DNA of 64,000 nucleotides from Physcomitrium patens (taxonomy: Eukaryota; Streptophyta; Bryopsida; Funariales; Funariaceae), in NCBI RefSeq assembly GCF_000002425.4, contig NC_037264.1:8054355-8118354 (forward strand). Reading direction: 5' to 3'. Position numbers and translations under genes: made by a program. The notes beneath the pieces were generated by a model. It made no database searches. It had not been told where the DNA came from and was given only the letters and a program-made list of their open reading frames with translations. Positions 61,990-64,000 of this stretch are shown here, piece by piece (within the stretch, counting starts at the first letter, position 1; each line of letters starts with the position of its first letter).

Positions 61990-64000
61990 TATGAATCTTA
62001 AACAATAAAAACCTCAATATATTCTTATGTTATTTAAAATAAGTATATATTTATTTAAATATATATTATATATATATTATAATTAGAATATCTATTATAA
62101 AAGATAAAAAGACTAAAGGCTCTTGAAACAAAACTAAAGACAAAAAAGACATTGATAAGAGTGAAGAAGGCTACATTCTTGCATCCATATATATTATATA
62201 ACTAGGAGCTACATGAAAATATTCTATATGACCTCCAACATGTATCCAACCTATGAAAAAGATGTCTAATTTACAAAAGAAGTTTTGTACATATACACCA
62301 CATGGCCAATTTGAATTATAAGCTACAAATATATATAACATATGGCCAACTTTTTAGCCAAGTTTTTAATCTACTAATCAACTACAAACATGTCTAAGAT
62401 CAAATCCGTATCTATAAAGCTTCTTAAAAGCTTCACCACAAGATATTATCAAATCAACTCATATTTTTTTCTACTTAATACTTCTTATCTATCTAAGTAT
62501 ATATGTGTCTATGACATTATCTTCCCTTTTAGGGACGAGTTTTACAAAGAACAATGATCATATATTGAAGAAGTCCAAGATAAAATAAATTATTTTTGTT
62601 AAATACTTTGAGCTTTATTTTCTATGAAGGTAGTTGATAGGTCCTCTCAACAATTGATTGTATCTCATAGAAATGCATAAAGACCACTTTGATTTTTGAT
62701 TATTGTTGAGGCTTTCTTAAATTATTTTGAATAAAATATTTAAAATACCATCAAAGGTGGTTTTTGTATCTAATAATATTATTAAATATGAAAAGCCTCT
62801 TCAAGATTATTATATCAAATATATCAAATCTTACTATCTATTTAAAAAAAACAAGTCATTTTTGAGGATCTTTATTTCTATGACATTGTCTTGAAGGTTG
62901 TGACAATGTCAATGTGTTGTTTGGTAATTCGGCAAATAATAGCTTTTGATTTGAAAATGTAGGTTTTTTATTCTTTATTTTTTTAGTGCCACAAATATAC
63001 AAATATTACAAATAAAAATAGAAGATAGAATGCTATCTCTATTATATCTTACTTCCTTTATAACAATAATTGTTTGACTTTTCATCTTGATTTCAATAGA
63101 TGTTATTGATAAAAAAAAAATCAATCTTCTTTGGTGTATTTGTAAGATTCTTAGATAGATCTTATGCATATTCATTAATATCATATTTATGCTATTTTAT
63201 AAGATATTTTAATTTATTTTGGTGCCACCTTGAATTGAAGACTTCTTTAACATCAAACTCTTAATTATTATTTGCTTTTATAGGAAGAAGCAACATTTGT
63301 CTTTTTTCTAGAATATCTACTATCTTGTATGGCTTAAAAAGAGACACATCAAACATAAAATGGATTTTTATAGCCTTTCATAGGTACAAATAATAAATGA
63401 ATAAATATATTAATTTATAAATAAAAAATGGTCAAAGTCTATAATAGTTTAATTTTCCATAAAGATAATTAGTAATATCTATATTGATCTTTTGTTATTT
63501 TGAGCTTTATTTAATTGTGCCTACATTGTTGTATGTAACTTTGATAAATAATTTACCAAATCTTTTACTCTAAGATCATTAACTTTTGAAAGGTTAAAAA
63601 TATAAAGTTATTAATGATAACCATAATTAGCAAAAAAAGTATTTTTTAAATAGAAGAATATATTATAATATTATAAATAAACTTTATGAATGGTGAAAGA
63701 ATTGTTTAATCATCTTAATATCAATTAATAGTACATCTTAAATATTATTCTAAAACTTAATTCATTCATTCCATCTATCTATTAATTTAAGGATAAAAAA
63801 TTGAAGATAATTTTATGTCTACTTTCAATATCTTAAAAATGATTCTTCAAAATCTTGATAGAAATTGAGTCCTTCTATTTAATATAATATCCCTTAGTAA
63901 TTCATGATAGCAATAAATATTATTAAAAAAAGTTTAGATTATTTTTTCACCTATGATAGATTTTGTACATAGTACAAAATATACCATCTTAGGAAATATC
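61990..64000 (-). mobile_element. Ty3/gypsy chromovirus fossil, running off the right edge
   Basis: The LTR at about 61990-62516 (ends CTATGACA) matches the left LTR at 52230-52788. The internal part from 62517 on follows the copy at 52789 and beyond closely in order: chromodomain region near 63120-63250, then integrase region near 63450 to the edge. It is more AT-rich and more worn than the 52-59 kb copy, so older. The 5' part lies outside the window. Confidence 0.85.

Noticed and set aside
1-64000. CRISPR arrays, bacterial operons or phage-like gene blocks
   Set aside because: The window is plant nuclear DNA; no direct-repeat and spacer pattern or bacterial-style gene packing is present.

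Overview
The window reads as nuclear DNA of a land plant, most likely a moss close to Physcomitrium patens. The case rests on an RbcS precursor with a moss-style transit peptide and two short introns, a plastid-type dihydrolipoyl dehydrogenase split over 15 GT-AG exons, and very AT-rich intergenic DNA filled with Ty3/gypsy chromovirus and Ty1/copia fossils. The species is inferred from memory of the families; no search was run.

Layout. 1-15.1 kb is a nest of retroelement fossils: a copia copy (1-5.3 kb) holding a long LTR-like repeat here called family B; a second family-B copy split in two by a gypsy chromovirus (7.6-13.3 kb), which itself carries a third family-B copy; then a copia fragment (13.65-15.1 kb). 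15.1-24.1 kb is a gene island: a probable two-exon small gene (16.97-17.51 kb, +), an unidentified 196-residue reading frame (18.9-19.5 kb, -), RBCS (20.8-21.6 kb, -) and the last two exons of an unidentified gene (22.6-23.1 kb, -). 24.2-27.6 kb has a fourth family-B copy and an inverted copia fragment of the same family as the one at 14 kb. A solo gypsy LTR with perfect 5-bp target duplications lies at 28.95-29.42 kb. 32.6-37.6 kb is the plastid LPD gene (+). 41-52 kb is an AT-rich gene desert with one less AT-rich island near 50.3-51.3 kb. 52.2-59.4 kb is a chromovirus (-) with both LTRs, one of them split by a further insertion. Two copia fragments (-) follow, then a last chromovirus copy that runs off the right edge.

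The two firmly identified genes both encode plastid proteins: RbcS for carbon fixation, and LPD as the E3 subunit that lets the plastid pyruvate dehydrogenase make acetyl-CoA for fatty acids. They are about 11 kb apart and divergent, with transposon fossils between them, so nothing suggests a shared promoter. I found no clear undescribed system. The most informative signals are the layered nest of insertions at the left, the 11-bp-periodic repeat inside family B, the two unidentified genes beside RBCS, and a perfect 27-bp inverted repeat just 3' of LPD.
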